A DNA stretch of 64,000 bases from positions 372,001 through 436,000 of the forward strand of contig NZ_CAKMTJ010000001.1 of NCBI RefSeq assembly GCF_928392795.1, given 5' to 3'. The stretch is from Rothia nasimurium (GTDB lineage Bacteria; Actinomycetota; Actinomycetes; Actinomycetales; Micrococcaceae). A program made the translations under genes and the position numbers. Shown here in pieces: positions 8,375 through 17,582 of the stretch (within the stretch, counting starts at the first letter, position 1; every line of letters begins with the position of its first letter). The notes beneath the pieces are model-generated. The model worked only from the letters and a program-made list of their open reading frames with translations, ran no database searches and was not told the origin of the DNA.

Positions 8375-9889
8375 ATGAGTGATTACGCTCTGAAACTTAA
8401 CGACCCCAGCGAAACCCGCGTCCGCTTCTGCCCCTCACCCACCGGCACCCCGCACGTGGGCATGGTGCGCACCGCCCTCTTCAACTGGGCCTACGCCAAG
8501 CACACCGGCGGCACCATGGTCTTCCGTATTGAAGACACCGATGCTGCCCGCGACTCCGAAGAATCCTTCAACCAGGTGCTCGAATCCCTGCAGTGGCTGG
8601 GCATCAACTGGGACGAAGGCGTCGGTATCGGCGGCCCCCACGAGCCCTACCGCCAGTCAGAACGTATGGACATCTACGCTGAGGTAGTAGAGAAGCTCAA
8701 GGCCGGAGGCTTCGTCTACGAAGACTTCTCCACCCCCGAAGAAGTTGAAGAGCGCCACAAGGCCAAGGGCGAAGACCCCAAGCTGGGCTACGACAACTTT
8801 GACCGCGACCTGACCGAAGAGCAGAAGGCCGCCTACCGGGCCGAGGGGCGCCAGCCCGTCCTGCGCCTGCGCATGCCCGATGAGGACATCACCTTCCACG
8901 ACCTGGTACGCGGCGACATCACCTTCAAGGCCGGATCCGTACCCGACTTCGTGGTCGTCCGCGCCAACGGCAAGCCCCTCTACACCCTGGTCAACCCCGT
9001 GGACGACGCCCTGATGGGTATCACCCATGTGCTGCGTGGCGAGGACCTGCTGTCCTCCACCCCCCGCCAGATCGCCCTCTATCGGGCCCTAGTTGAGGTC
9101 GGCGTCACCAGCTTCATCCCCGAATTTGGCCACCTGCCCTATGTCATGGGCCAGGGCAACAAGAAGCTCTCCAAGCGCGACCCCGAATCCAGCCTCTACA
9201 ACCTGCTGGATGCCGGCTTCATCAAGGAGGGCCTGCTCAACTACCTCTCCCTGCTGGGCTGGTCCCTCTCCCACGACGAAGACATCTTTACCATGGACCA
9301 GATGGTGGCTGCTTTCGACATCAAGGACGTGCTGGCTAACCCCGCCCGCTTTGACGTCAAGAAGGCTGAGGCCATCAACGGCACCCACATCCGCCTGCTG
9401 GAAGCAGAGGACTTCCGTAACCGCCTGGTTCCCTTCCTGCACAAGGCTGAATTGGTCTCAGCCGAGAGCTTTGAGCAGCTGACCGAGCGCGAGCAGGCTA
9501 TTCTGACTGAGGCCGCGCCCCTGGTGCAGGAGCGCATGCAGCTTCTGGGCGAGGCCCCCGGCCTGCTCGGCTTCCTCTTCACCGCAGATGAGAACATTGA
9601 GGTTGCTGAGGACGCCGCCAAGCAGCTTAAGGAATCAGCACCGGCAGTTCTGGATGCGGCTATCACCGCAGTCGAGGGCCTAACCGATTTCACCGCTGCA
9701 ACTATCGAAGCTGCCCTGCGCGAAGCTATCGTCGACGGTCTTGAGATCAAGCCCCGCCTGGCCTTCGGCCCGGTGCGCACCGCTATGAGCGGCCAGCGCA
9801 TCTCACCGCCTCTCTTTGAATCCATGGAGATTCTGGGTAAGGATTCTTCCCTTGCCCGTCTGAAGAAGCTGCGAGCTTCTCTGGCCTAA
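8375..9889 (+). CDS. gltX: Glutamate--tRNA ligase
   Basis: GltX charges tRNA-Glu with glutamate using ATP. Two tRNA-Glu genes lie just downstream. From ATG 8375 the protein has 504 residues, normal for the family; an in-frame GTG at 8363 would add four. The class I signature (HIGH-like) is [11 protein letters not shown], and the KMSKS-like motif is [21 protein letters not shown] is a glutamate-recognition region, and the C-terminal 170 residues form the helical anticodon-binding part. AAGAAAGGG upstream serves as ribosome site for either start. A TAAACT at about 8323 may be the -10. A GC-rich terminator follows the stop. Confidence 0.96.
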   Translation: MSDYALKLNDPSETRVRFCPSPTGTPHVGMVRTALFNWAYAKHTGGTMVFRIEDTDAARDSEESFNQVLESLQWLGINWDEGVGIGGPHEPYRQSERMDIYAEVVEKLKAGGFVYEDFSTPEEVEERHKAKGEDPKLGYDNFDRDLTEEQKAAYRAEGRQPVLRLRMPDEDITFHDLVRGDITFKAGSVPDFVVVRANGKPLYTLVNPVDDALMGITHVLRGEDLLSSTPRQIALYRALVEVGVTSFIPEFGHLPYVMGQGNKKLSKRDPESSLYNLLDAGFIKEGLLNYLSLLGWSLSHDEDIFTMDQMVAAFDIKDVLANPARFDVKKAEAINGTHIRLLEAEDFRNRLVPFLHKAELVSAESFEQLTEREQAILTEAAPLVQERMQLLGEAPGLLGFLFTADENIEVAEDAAKQLKESAPAVLDAAITAVEGLTDFTAATIEAALREAIVDGLEIKPRLAFGPVRTAMSGQRISPPLFESMEILGKDSSLARLKKLRASLA

Positions 9890-9914
9890 AAAATATCGAG
9901 GTTTAGCTCACGCC

Positions 9915-9963
9915 CCGCCCCGTTTCCCTGTCTTCAGCAGGGGAGCGGGGCGGTGCTTTTTTC
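9915..9963 (+). terminator. gltX terminator
   Basis: CCGCCCCG (9915-9922) pairs with CGGGGCGG (9946-9953). An inner CCCTG/CAGGG stem surrounds the loop, and a TGCTTTTTTCC tail follows. Confidence 0.9.
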
Positions 9964-10198
9964 CTACCAGATGCAGGTAAAAGGGGCGGGTGAGGACGCC
10001 CGCAGCGACTTTTTCAGGAATTTTTACAAAAATTTTGGGGCCAAAAACCGCTAGAAATAAGGGTAAATACGAGGTGAACTACTTGAGTGTGAGCCAGCTC
10101 TACAGATTTCAAGTTGCACGCACTCAAAAGCTCGTATAGAGTTATTACTCGTTGCGGCGATGACTTCCGAAAGGAAAACAAGCCGGAGCAAATAATAA
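9964..10198 (+). promoter_or_regulatory. AT-rich leader region and tRNA promoter
   Basis: No gene is visible here. TTGCAC (10114-10119), a 17-bp spacer and TAGAGT (10137-10142) form a promoter for the tRNA genes. An inverted repeat, TTGAGTG near 10083 and CACTCAA near 10121, lies across the -35 area. The stretch 10015-10070 is rich in A and T, as an UP element could be, but this is only a resemblance. Confidence 0.6.
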
Positions 10199-10270
10199 TG
10201 GGATATGGTGTAATTGGCAACACTACGGTTTCTGGTACCGTCATTCTAGGTTCGAGTCCTGGTATCCCAG
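10199..10270 (+). tRNA. tRNA-Gln (anticodon CTG)
   Basis: Acceptor TGGGATA (10199-10205) pairs with TATCCCA (10263-10269), with discriminator G. The anticodon arm ACGGT-TTCTGGT-ACCGT gives CTG, and the T loop GGTTCGAGTCC is present. The gene is 72 nt with no encoded CCA. It precedes a tRNA-Glu by 25 nt and is probably on the same transcript. Confidence 0.95.
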
Positions 10271-10295
10271 CGAACATCTTGATTCAAGATGTTAC

Positions 10296-10368
10296 GGCCC
10301 CATCGTATAGCGGCCTAGTACTCCGCCCTCTCACGGCGGCAACACCGGTTCAAATCCGGTTGGGGTCA
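10296..10368 (+). tRNA. tRNA-Glu (anticodon CTC), copy 1
   Basis: Acceptor GGCCCCA pairs with TGGGGTC (10361-10367), with discriminator A. The anticodon arm CCGCC-CTCTCAC-GGCGG gives CTC. The gene is 73 nt and no CCA is encoded. It is identical to the copy at 10583. Confidence 0.96.
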
Positions 10369-10375
10369 CAGGCTA

Positions 10376-10410
10376 AAATCCCTCGCTTCTGTTGAAGCGG
10401 GGGATTTTTT
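10376..10410 (+). terminator. Terminator after tRNA-Glu copy 1
   Basis: AATCCCTCGCTTC pairs with GAAGCGGGGGATT around TGTT, followed by TTTTT. It separates the two tRNA-Glu transcripts. Confidence 0.9.
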
Positions 10411-10511
10411 CATACCCGAATGTAGCCAGCCTGGCCCTGATCTCTTCCCCTGAGGCTAGCCCTGGCGGAGTCTGGCAGAATCTAGGGTAGTGCAGATTAC
10501 ACTTCTTCAAT

Positions 10512-10541
10512 TTGCCTGTAGGTGAACCCCTTGTGTATAGT
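10512..10541 (+). promoter_or_regulatory. Promoter of tRNA-Glu copy 2
   Basis: TTGCCT (10512-10517), an 18-bp spacer and TATAGT (10536-10541). The start would be about 35 nt before the mature tRNA. Confidence 0.75.
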
Positions 10542-10582
10542 TTTATCTGTTGCCGGAAACGGTAACAGCTCGAAAGAGTTTC

Positions 10583-10655
10583 GGCCCCATCGTATAGCGG
10601 CCTAGTACTCCGCCCTCTCACGGCGGCAACACCGGTTCAAATCCGGTTGGGGTCA
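10583..10655 (+). tRNA. tRNA-Glu (anticodon CTC), copy 2
   Basis: This is base-for-base identical to the copy at 10296, and the identity runs ten bases past the 3' end (CAGGCTAAAA). It has its own promoter and terminator, so the pair is a duplicated unit and not one operon. Confidence 0.96.
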
Positions 10656-10661
10656 CAGGCT

Positions 10662-10700
10662 AAAAGCTCCACATCTACCAAGATGTGGAGCTTTTCTTTT
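10662..10700 (+). terminator. Terminator after tRNA-Glu copy 2
   Basis: AAAAGCTCCACATCT pairs with AGATGTGGAGCTTTT around ACCA, followed by CTTTT. Confidence 0.93.
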
Positions 10701-10762
10701 GTCCTCAGCTTTATTGAGCCCCAAGACCCTCAACCTACGCTAAACATGCGAGAATAGGGTGC

Positions 10763-12559
10763 GTGCACAAGGAAACAATCACCCCCGCTCTCGCAGCCGT
10801 CCGCGACGCCCGCAACACCCTGGCGGCAGCGTCCTTTCCCCTCATCACAGCTTCCGCTGACGACGCGCGCAAAGAATCCCGTACCGCCGTCACCCAGCTC
10901 GATGACTACATTCTGCCCAAGCTAGCAACCCTAGACGCCCCGCTCACAGTGGTCGTGGGCGGCTCTACCGGCGCCGGTAAGTCAACCCTGGTCAACACCC
11001 TCATGGGGGAGCCCGTCACCCGCTCCGGGGCAATCCGCCCCACCACCCGCCAGCCCGTCCTGCTCCACCGCCCCGAGGATGCCGACGCCTTCACCCCCGA
11101 GCGAATCCTGCCCCACCTGGTGCGGGTACCGGTAGCGCCCGGTGAAGCCCTGCCCGGGGCCAACCCCCACAGCGGCCAAGACGAGCTGGTAACCGTGCCC
11201 GTAGAGTCCCTGCCTGTCGGCATCGCCCTGATTGACGCCCCCGACTTTGACTCGGTCTCAGACGAGAACCGCCGCCTGGCCCAGCAGCTCCTGCGCGCCG
11301 CTGACCTCTGGCTCTTTGTCACCACGGCCAACCGCTACGCCGACGCCGTGCCCTGGGAAATTCTGCGCCAGGCAGCAGCCCGCGATATCACCATCGCTGT
11401 GGTGCTCAACCGCGTGCCCGAAGGGGCCGAGGACGAAATCGAAGCCGACCTCACCCGCATGCTCACCGAAGCCGGTATCACCCCCGCCCTCATTCACTCT
11501 GTAACCGAACAGGAACGCGACGAACGCGGCCTGCTGCCCTCCGTCGCCCTGACCCCGCTCATCTTCTGGTTACGCTCCCTGGGCGCTGACGTGGACGCCC
11601 GTTCAGATATCGCCCGCCGAACCCTCGAAGGAGCCGTGCGCGGGGTAGCCCAGCAGGCTATTACCCTGGCCCAGGCCGCCGGGGAACAGCAGGACGCCGA
11701 GACCCGTCTGCGCGCGGACGTCACCACAGCCTTTGAACGCGCCCTGGCTAATCTCAACGAGGCTACCCAGGACGGGCAGATGCTCCGCGGCGAGGTGCTG
11801 ACCCGCTGGCAGGACTTTGTGGGCACCGGCGAATTCTTCCGCCAGGTCGAAACCACCATTGGCAAGGTACGCGACCGGGTAGCCGGCTTCTTTAGGGGTA
11901 CCCCGCCCACTCGCGCCGTTGAGGTGGAACAAGCCCTCGAAGTGGGCCTGCACTCGGTCATCATGGAAGAAGCGGCAGCTGCCGCCGAAACCGCCCAGCG
12001 TCGCTGGCTCGAAGACCGGGCCGGCCGTGCCCTGCTGAACGGGGACGACCTAGCCTCCCTCGGTGAGAACTTCTCCGAAGAAGTTGCTGAATCTATTCGC
12101 GCCTGGCAGCAAGACGTCATGGACATCATCGCCGCTGAAGGTGCCGGTAAGCGCCAAAAAGCGCGGTTCATGTCGCTGGGCGTCAACGTCACCGCCGTAA
12201 TTCTCATGGTCGCGGTTTTCTCTATGACCGGCGGCTTGACCGGTCTAGAGGTTGGCATCGCTGGCGGCTCAGGCGTCGTTGGCCAGAAGCTGCTGGAAGC
12301 AATTTTCGGTGAGGACGCCGTGCGCCGCATGGCAGCCGGTGCCCGCAGCCGCCTGGAAGAGCGCATACAGGAACTCCTCATCAGCCAGCAGGAACGCTTC
12401 ACCCAGCGTCTTGATGAGACGACCGGGGCAGCTGACCCTGAAACCCCATCGGCGGCTGACCTAACCGCAGCAGCCCAGGCCCTGACCCGGGCAGGGGAGC
12501 AGCTGGCGTCCGCCTCCACCACCAGCGATTCAGCATTCACCGGCACTGACACCGAGTAA
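10763..12559 (+). CDS. Dynamin-like membrane GTPase, first of a pair
   Basis: The 598-residue protein resembles bacterial dynamins, large GTPases that remodel membranes. The P-loop is GGSTGAGKST (about 66-75), followed by the T-rich switch I (RPTTRQP) and G3 in DAPDFDS. The position of G4 reads LNRVP, lacking the usual Asp of NKxD, which may weaken guanine specificity. The middle is long and helical. A hydrophobic stretch near residues 470-510 (VNVTAVILMVAVFSMTGG) is a probable membrane anchor, and the tail is again helical and Glu/Arg-rich. Start GTG 10763 lies close to a GAGAAT that could be a leaderless -10. It is followed after 15 bases by a second dynamin-like gene; bacterial dynamins often work as such heteromeric pairs (for example DynA/DynB of Streptomyces). 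Orthology to those is inferred. Confidence 0.8.
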   Translation: MHKETITPALAAVRDARNTLAAASFPLITASADDARKESRTAVTQLDDYILPKLATLDAPLTVVVGGSTGAGKSTLVNTLMGEPVTRSGAIRPTTRQPVLLHRPEDADAFTPERILPHLVRVPVAPGEALPGANPHSGQDELVTVPVESLPVGIALIDAPDFDSVSDENRRLAQQLLRAADLWLFVTTANRYADAVPWEILRQAAARDITIAVVLNRVPEGAEDEIEADLTRMLTEAGITPALIHSVTEQERDERGLLPSVALTPLIFWLRSLGADVDARSDIARRTLEGAVRGVAQQAITLAQAAGEQQDAETRLRADVTTAFERALANLNEATQDGQMLRGEVLTRWQDFVGTGEFFRQVETTIGKVRDRVAGFFRGTPPTRAVEVEQALEVGLHSVIMEEAAAAAETAQRRWLEDRAGRALLNGDDLASLGENFSEEVAESIRAWQQDVMDIIAAEGAGKRQKARFMSLGVNVTAVILMVAVFSMTGGLTGLEVGIAGGSGVVGQKLLEAIFGEDAVRRMAAGARSRLEERIQELLISQQERFTQRLDETTGAADPETPSAADLTAAAQALTRAGEQLASASTTSDSAFTGTDTE

Positions 12560-12574
12560 GCGAGAGTAACCACC

Positions 12575-14290
12575 GTGACCACCACCGATACAGCTGTCGC
12601 AACCACAGCCCTAGCAAGCCGCGTCGATGCCCTCACTACCGCCCTGGAACTGGGCGAGGGGCGCGTAGACCCCGAAACTATCGAGACCGCCAGGGGGGTG
12701 CTCACCCGCGCAGCAGCCCGCCGCGAACTCTCCGCCGAACACACCGTCATCGGCTTCTTTGGCGCAACCGGTTCGGGCAAGTCAACCCTCTTCAACGCGG
12801 TCGTAGGCAAAGAAATCGCCAAGAGCGCTGCCCGCCGCCCCACCACCTCTACCGCCCAGGCCGCTATCTGGGGCAGGGAAGGTGCAGAACCCCTCCTGGA
12901 CTGGCTGGGAGTAGATAACCGCACCTACATGGACGAAGACCCCGCCCAGGCAGCAGAGGCCCTCAACCGCGCCGATGTGCCGGTGACCGTGGGCATGTGG
13001 AACAAAATCCGCCGTTCGGTGGGAGCTGGCAAGACCGAACAGGCCACCGGCGGGCTCGTGCTCCTTGACCTGCCTGACTTCGATTCGGTAGAGGCCTCCA
13101 ACCGGGCAATCGTTGAGAAAATGGCCCAGTGCGTGGACGTGCTGGTCTGGGTCATGGACCCCCAAAAATACGCCGATGCCGTGATTCACCAGGACTTCAT
13201 CCGGCCCTTAGCCGCCCACGGGGCAGTGACCCTGGCCGTGCTCAACCAGGTAGACCGCCTGGATGAAGCCGAAGTGCCCGCAGTCCTGGACTCCCTCAAG
13301 CTCCTACTGGCCCAGGACGGGCTCACCTCCACCCTGCTTGCTGATCCGTTGGGGGTTTCTGCCCGCACCGGCTACCAGATACCCCGCCTGCGCGAGATTC
13401 TCGGCCAGGTGGCCGTCGCCAAGAACGCTGCGGTAGCCCGCATCGAAGCTGACCTGGCGGGCGTCCGCACAGATTTGGCTGGTCAGGACGGCGGGGGAGA
13501 GCCCGCGGGCATTACCGCCGCCGCAACCACCCGGCTTGAGAACGACTTCTACGCTGCCTCAGGTGCAGAAGCCCTGGTCAAGGCCGCGTCTGACTCCTAT
13601 AGGCTGCACGCTGCTTCGTCTACCGGCTGGATTGCAACCCGCTGGCTGCTCAAAATCAAACGCGACCCCCTCAAACGCCTAGGCCTGCATAAGGAGCACG
13701 ACGGGGCTCCCATTTCTAAGTCATCCCTGCCACCGCTGGGAGCCCCCCAGAAAGCGGCCCTCTCAACCTCCCTGCGCACCTTCGCCACGAGCGTCTCAGA
13801 CGGTGTGGAAGAGCCCTGGAGCCACTCCATCAGGGCAGCAGCCCGAACCTTCGAGGGCCAGCTCCCCGGCGAAATTGAGCGCGCCGCAGCCACCGTGCAC
13901 TACGATGCCCAGAAGAAGCGCTGGTGGTGGCACCTGCTCAACGCCCTGCAATGGGTCGGGCTGGCAACGGCTCTTGTGGGCCTGCTCTGGCTCACCGGCC
14001 TAGCTCTTGCTGGCTACTTCCAGATCGTCCTGCCCGATCCGCCCACAGTTGAGGGCTTCCCCCTGCCCGTCCCCACCCTGCTGGTGGCCACCGGCGTCCT
14101 GCTGGGCATACTGACAGCGGCCCTGGGGCGGGGGCTGGCGGCGGTGGGTCACCGCATCTACGCCAAGAACATCCGCCGCCAACTCGAAACCAACCTGGCC
14201 GATGTGGCGGCCCGCTGTGTCACCGCCCCTGTACAGGATGAGCTAGCCCGCCTAGAGGGCTACCGCCAGGCCCTGCACGAGGCTCGATAA
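12575..14290 (+). CDS. Dynamin-like membrane GTPase, second of a pair
   Basis: The 571-residue protein has P-loop GATGSGKST (63-71), switch I RRPTTSTAQA, G3 DLPDFDS and a complete G4, NQVD. Its GTPase core is thus more canonical than that of the upstream partner. Residues 300-430 form a helical stalk-like region. Two hydrophobic segments near the C-terminus (LQWVGLATALVGLLWLTGLAL and PTLLVATGVLLGILTAAL) form a probable membrane hairpin. Start GTG 12575 is 15 bases behind the upstream stop, so the two are co-transcribed. Membrane fusion or stabilisation, possibly at division or under envelope stress, is the likely role by family; nothing in the sequence fixes it. A terminator follows. Confidence 0.8.
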   Translation: MTTTDTAVATTALASRVDALTTALELGEGRVDPETIETARGVLTRAAARRELSAEHTVIGFFGATGSGKSTLFNAVVGKEIAKSAARRPTTSTAQAAIWGREGAEPLLDWLGVDNRTYMDEDPAQAAEALNRADVPVTVGMWNKIRRSVGAGKTEQATGGLVLLDLPDFDSVEASNRAIVEKMAQCVDVLVWVMDPQKYADAVIHQDFIRPLAAHGAVTLAVLNQVDRLDEAEVPAVLDSLKLLLAQDGLTSTLLADPLGVSARTGYQIPRLREILGQVAVAKNAAVARIEADLAGVRTDLAGQDGGGEPAGITAAATTRLENDFYAASGAEALVKAASDSYRLHAASSTGWIATRWLLKIKRDPLKRLGLHKEHDGAPISKSSLPPLGAPQKAALSTSLRTFATSVSDGVEEPWSHSIRAAARTFEGQLPGEIERAAATVHYDAQKKRWWWHLLNALQWVGLATALVGLLWLTGLALAGYFQIVLPDPPTVEGFPLPVPTLLVATGVLLGILTAALGRGLAAVGHRIYAKNIRRQLETNLADVAARCVTAPVQDELARLEGYRQALHEAR

Positions 14291-14295
14291 AACAA

Positions 14296-14333
14296 AAACT
14301 CCCCGCCCACCGACACCGGTGAGCGGGGAGTTT
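14296..14333 (+). terminator. Terminator after the dynamin pair
   Basis: AAACTCCCCGC (14296-14306) pairs with GCGGGGAGTTT (14323-14333), with an inner CACCG/CGGTG stem. A runs and T runs on both sides also allow use for the convergent ltbR. Confidence 0.9.
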
Positions 14334-14359
14334 CTGTGTATAAGCTGCTGAGTAAGGCT

Positions 14360-15076
14360 TTAGCTACGTAGCGCCTCAGTCAGCGCAGCAGCAGCCTCGC
14401 ACACTACTTCGGCGTGAAGACGGCCGGGCTGGCGGGTGAGGCGCTCGATAGGGCCCGAAATGGAAACCGCAGCGATGACCTTGCCGGAGGGGGAGCGCAC
14501 CGGGGCTGAAACGGACGCGGTTCCGCGTTCGCGTTCGCCGACGGACTGGGCCCAGCCGCGGCGGCGGACGGCTGCCAGCATGGTAGCTGAGAATCGGGCA
14601 TTGTGCAGACCCTCGACCAGGCGGGCATGGTCTTCCCAGGCGGTTAGGATCTGGGCTGCAGAACCGGCTTTCATGGAGAGCTGGGTGCCTACGGGGATGG
14701 TATCGCGTAGGCCGATGGGGCGTTCTGCGGAGGCTACGCAGACGCGCCAGTCGCCCTGGCGGCGGAAGACCTGGGAGGACTCACCGGTGACGTTGCGCAG
14801 GTTGTTGAGCACGGGGCCGGCAGCGGCAATCAGGCGGTCTTCGCCGGCGGCGCTGGACAGTTCGCCCAGGCGGGGGCCGAGCATGAACCGACCCTGGACG
14901 TCGCGGGCCACCAGGCGGTGGTGGGTTAGGGCGACGGCGAGACGGTGGGCGGTGGGGCGGGCTAGGCCGGTTGCTTCAACGAGCTGGGAGAGGGTGGCGG
15001 GGCCTGCTTCGAGACAGTCAAGAATGTGTGCGGCTTTATCGAGGACGCCGACGCCTGAGCTGCGGTTATCGTGCAT
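14360..15076 (-). CDS. ltbR: IclR-family regulator of leucine synthesis (LtbR-like)
   Basis: The 238-residue protein has the IclR layout: an N-terminal winged helix-turn-helix (residues 10-70, with LSQLVEATGLARPTAHRLAVAL as the helix-turn-helix) and a C-terminal effector domain. It is divergent from leuC, exactly as LtbR of Corynebacterium glutamicum, which represses leuB, leuCD and trp genes. The shared 221-bp gap holds a candidate operator. Family knowledge makes it a repressor of leuCD; its effector is not visible. ATG 15076 is preceded by GAAAGAAAAG on its strand. The name rests on position and family together. Confidence 0.85.
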   Translation of the reverse strand: MHDNRSSGVGVLDKAAHILDCLEAGPATLSQLVEATGLARPTAHRLAVALTHHRLVARDVQGRFMLGPRLGELSSAAGEDRLIAAAGPVLNNLRNVTGESSQVFRRQGDWRVCVASAERPIGLRDTIPVGTQLSMKAGSAAQILTAWEDHARLVEGLHNARFSATMLAAVRRRGWAQSVGERERGTASVSAPVRSPSGKVIAAVSISGPIERLTRQPGRLHAEVVCEAAAALTEALRS

Positions 15077-15204
15077 GGTGACTTTTCTTTCGCCTGTGGT
15101 CGTGGGCCGGGCTTCGGCCCAGGTGAGTGGTTGCGGTGGGAGCCTTTCGAGTGTGAAAGATCGAGAGCTAAAGGATTGTGTCCGTATAACCTATCATGAC
15201 TTCT

Positions 15205-15218
15205 CATATGGTGATATG
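15205..15218. promoter_or_regulatory. Candidate LtbR operator between ltbR and leuC
   Basis: CATAT-GGTG-ATATG is an inverted repeat in the divergent gap, 80 bp before the leuC start. It has the size of IclR-family half-sites. The rest of 15077-15297 is AT-richer than the genes and holds no ORF that I would keep. Confidence 0.4.
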
Positions 15219-15297
15219 CAAGTTCATTTATTGGAAAGATTTTCTTCGGCGGGTCACACTTGTTAAAGCATCACGAGAAAACTTTATGGAGGACTCC

Positions 15298-16719
15298 ATG
15301 GCTGGTATTACCGACCATACCCCGCGAACTTTGGCTGAAAAGGTTTGGGACGCGCACACTGTAGTGCCCGGCGAAAACGGCAAGCCCGACCTGCTCTACA
15401 TCGACCTGCACCTGGTCCACGAAGTCACCTCACCCCAGGCCTTTGAGGGTCTGCGCCTCGAAGGACGCCCCCTGCGTCGTCTCGACCTCACCATCGCAAC
15501 TGAGGACCACAACACCCCCACCGAGAACATCTTCTCCACCATCGCTGATCTGACCTCCCGCACCCAGATCGAAACCCTGCGCAAGAATGCCGAGGAATTC
15601 GGCGTCCGTATCCACTCCCTGGGCGATAAAGAACAGGGCATCGTGCATGTGGTGGGCCCCCAGCTGGGTTTGACCATGCCCGGTATGACCGTGGTCTGCG
15701 GTGACTCCCACACTTCAACCCACGGCGCCTTCGGTGCCCTGGCCTTTGGCATTGGTACTTCTGAGGTAGAGCACGTGATGGCTACCCAGACCCTGCCTCT
15801 GGCTCCCTTTAAGACCATGGCTATTAACGTAGAGGGCACCCTTAAGCCCGGTGTGACCGCCAAGGACATCATTCTGGCTGTTATCGCGGAGATTGGCACC
15901 GGCGGTGGCCAGGGCTATGTGCTTGAATACCGTGGCTCAGCCATCCGTGCCCTCTCCATGGAGGGCAGAATGACTATCTGCAACATGTCCATTGAAGCAG
16001 GTGCCCGCGCCGGTATGGTGGCCCCCGATGAGACCACCTTTGACTATGTCAAGGGCCGCCCCCACGCGCCCACCGGCGAAAACTGGGATGCCGCTGTTGA
16101 ATACTGGAAGACCCTGCCCACCGACGAGGGGGCAACCTTCGACCGGGAGGTCTTCATCAACGCCGACGAGCTAGAACCCTTCGTCACCTGGGGCACCAAC
16201 CCCGGTCAGGGCGTCCCCCTCTCCCAGGCAGTGCCCTTCCCCGAGGACTTCGAGGACGAGAACGAGCAGAAGGCCGCCTCCCGCGCCCTGGAATACATGG
16301 ACCTGACCGCAGGTACCCCTATGAAGGACATCCCCGTCGATGTGGTCTTCCTGGGCTCCTGCACCAACTCCCGTATCGAGGACCTGCGCGCTGCCGCTGA
16401 AATCGTCAAGGGTCAGAAGCTGGCCGAAGGCGTCCGTATGATGGTGGTCCCCGGCTCTCAGAAGGTACGTGCCCAGGCCGAAGAAGAGGGTCTGGATCAG
16501 ATTTTCAAGGACTTCGGGGCCGACTGGCGTTTTGCCGGTTGCTCCATGTGCCTGGGTATGAACCCCGACCAGCTGGCTCCCGGCGAACGCTGCGCCTCAA
16601 CCTCCAACCGCAACTTCGAAGGACGCCAGGGTAAGGGCGGGCGCACCCACCTAGTCTCACCCCTGGTTGCCGCCGCTACCGCCATCCGCGGTACCCTGTC
16701 CTCACCGGCTGACCTCTAA
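15298..16719 (+). CDS. leuC: 3-isopropylmalate dehydratase, large subunit
   Basis: LeuC with LeuD isomerises 2-isopropylmalate to 3-isopropylmalate through a [4Fe-4S] cluster. Cluster cysteines are in [15 protein letters not shown] and in [13 protein letters not shown]. The aconitase-type motifs [24 protein letters not shown] and [15 protein letters not shown] are seen near residues 117-165. I choose ATG 15298 (473 residues) because TGGAGGAC lies just upstream and the family begins here; the frame is open further upstream to 15196 without support. leuD follows after 50 bases, forming an operon probably repressed by LtbR. Confidence 0.96.
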   Translation: MAGITDHTPRTLAEKVWDAHTVVPGENGKPDLLYIDLHLVHEVTSPQAFEGLRLEGRPLRRLDLTIATEDHNTPTENIFSTIADLTSRTQIETLRKNAEEFGVRIHSLGDKEQGIVHVVGPQLGLTMPGMTVVCGDSHTSTHGAFGALAFGIGTSEVEHVMATQTLPLAPFKTMAINVEGTLKPGVTAKDIILAVIAEIGTGGGQGYVLEYRGSAIRALSMEGRMTICNMSIEAGARAGMVAPDETTFDYVKGRPHAPTGENWDAAVEYWKTLPTDEGATFDREVFINADELEPFVTWGTNPGQGVPLSQAVPFPEDFEDENEQKAASRALEYMDLTAGTPMKDIPVDVVFLGSCTNSRIEDLRAAAEIVKGQKLAEGVRMMVVPGSQKVRAQAEEEGLDQIFKDFGADWRFAGCSMCLGMNPDQLAPGERCASTSNRNFEGRQGKGGRTHLVSPLVAAATAIRGTLSSPADL

Positions 16720-16769
16720 GCACCCCACTCGCACTAGCCCGGCTTGATCGGGCGGAAACGGATTTTTTG

Positions 16770-17357
16770 ATGGAACCCATTAAGAAGCACACCGGCATCG
16801 GGGTGCCCCTGCGCGCCTCCAACGTCGATACCGACCAGATTATCCCCGCTGTCTACCTCAAGCGCGTCACTAAGACCGGCTTTGACGATGCCCTGTTCGC
16901 AGGCTGGCGCAAGGACGAAAACTTCATCCTCAACCAGGAGCCCTACAAGCAGGGTTCCGTGCTGGTTGCCGGCCCCGACTTTGGTACCGGCTCCTCTCGC
17001 GAGCACGCGGTCTGGGCTCTGAAGGACTACGGTTTCCGCGTGGTGATCTCAGCCCGTTTCGCTGATATCTTCCGCGGTAACTCCGGCAAGCAGGGCCTGG
17101 TTGCTGCCCAGGTAGACCAGGACAACATCGAACTGATCTGGAAGCAGCTGGAAACCGAACCCGGTACCGAGGTCACCGTTGACCTGGAAGAAAAGACCGT
17201 CACCGTTGGTGCGCTGACCGTACCCTTCCAGATTGATGACTATGTGCGCTGGCGCCTGATGGAGGGCCTGGATGATATCGGTCTGACCCTACAACACGAG
17301 GACGCGATTACCGCCTACGAAGCCAAGCGCCCCGCCTGGTTGCCCCGCACCCAGTAG
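16770..17357 (+). CDS. leuD: 3-isopropylmalate dehydratase, small subunit
   Basis: LeuD is the swivel-domain subunit that completes the active site of LeuC. The 195 residues match the family. Landmarks are [20 protein letters not shown] near the N-terminus, the substrate loop [14 protein letters not shown] (about 71-84) and [18 protein letters not shown]. Start ATG 16770 is preferred over TTG 16767; GGGCGG upstream is the best ribosome site. It is the last gene of the leuCD unit and is followed by a terminator. Confidence 0.96.
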   Translation: MEPIKKHTGIGVPLRASNVDTDQIIPAVYLKRVTKTGFDDALFAGWRKDENFILNQEPYKQGSVLVAGPDFGTGSSREHAVWALKDYGFRVVISARFADIFRGNSGKQGLVAAQVDQDNIELIWKQLETEPGTEVTVDLEEKTVTVGALTVPFQIDDYVRWRLMEGLDDIGLTLQHEDAITAYEAKRPAWLPRTQ

Positions 17358-17385
17358 CTGTAAAACCAGCCCACAGCTTAACCAT

Positions 17386-17417
17386 AAGGACGCCGTGCCC
17401 CGAGCACCGGCGTCCTT
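17386..17417 (+). terminator. leuCD terminator
   Basis: AAGGACGCCG (17386-17395) pairs with CGGCGTCCTT (17408-17417), with an inner GTGC/GCAC. The T run is short. The arms carry GGACGCC, part of the octamer motif discussed in the findings. Confidence 0.75.
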
Positions 17418-17512
17418 TCGGTGTTCTGCCTGGCCCGTCTAGATAGGTAAAAGCTGTGGTATGGCTAAGAACACCGCCTGTACAACAACCAGTGCACCTA
17501 AGTGGGGTAAAG

Positions 17513-17546
17513 TTGGTAAACGAGAATTGACGCGTAAAGTAACGCG
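17513..17546 (+). promoter_or_regulatory. Possible murA promoter with overlapping palindrome
   Basis: TTGGTA (17513-17518), a 16-bp spacer and TAAAGT (17535-17540). The -10 sits inside the inverted repeat CGCGT-AAAGTA-ACGCG (17531-17546), which could be an operator. The leader to murA would be about 35 nt. Confidence 0.4.
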
Positions 17547-17582
17547 AATCAACACCCTAACAGTTTTGACGATTGGACATAC

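Noticed and set aside
10114..10395. Small open frame across tRNA-Gln and tRNA-Glu
   Set aside because: It covers two clear tRNA genes and has no ribosome site.
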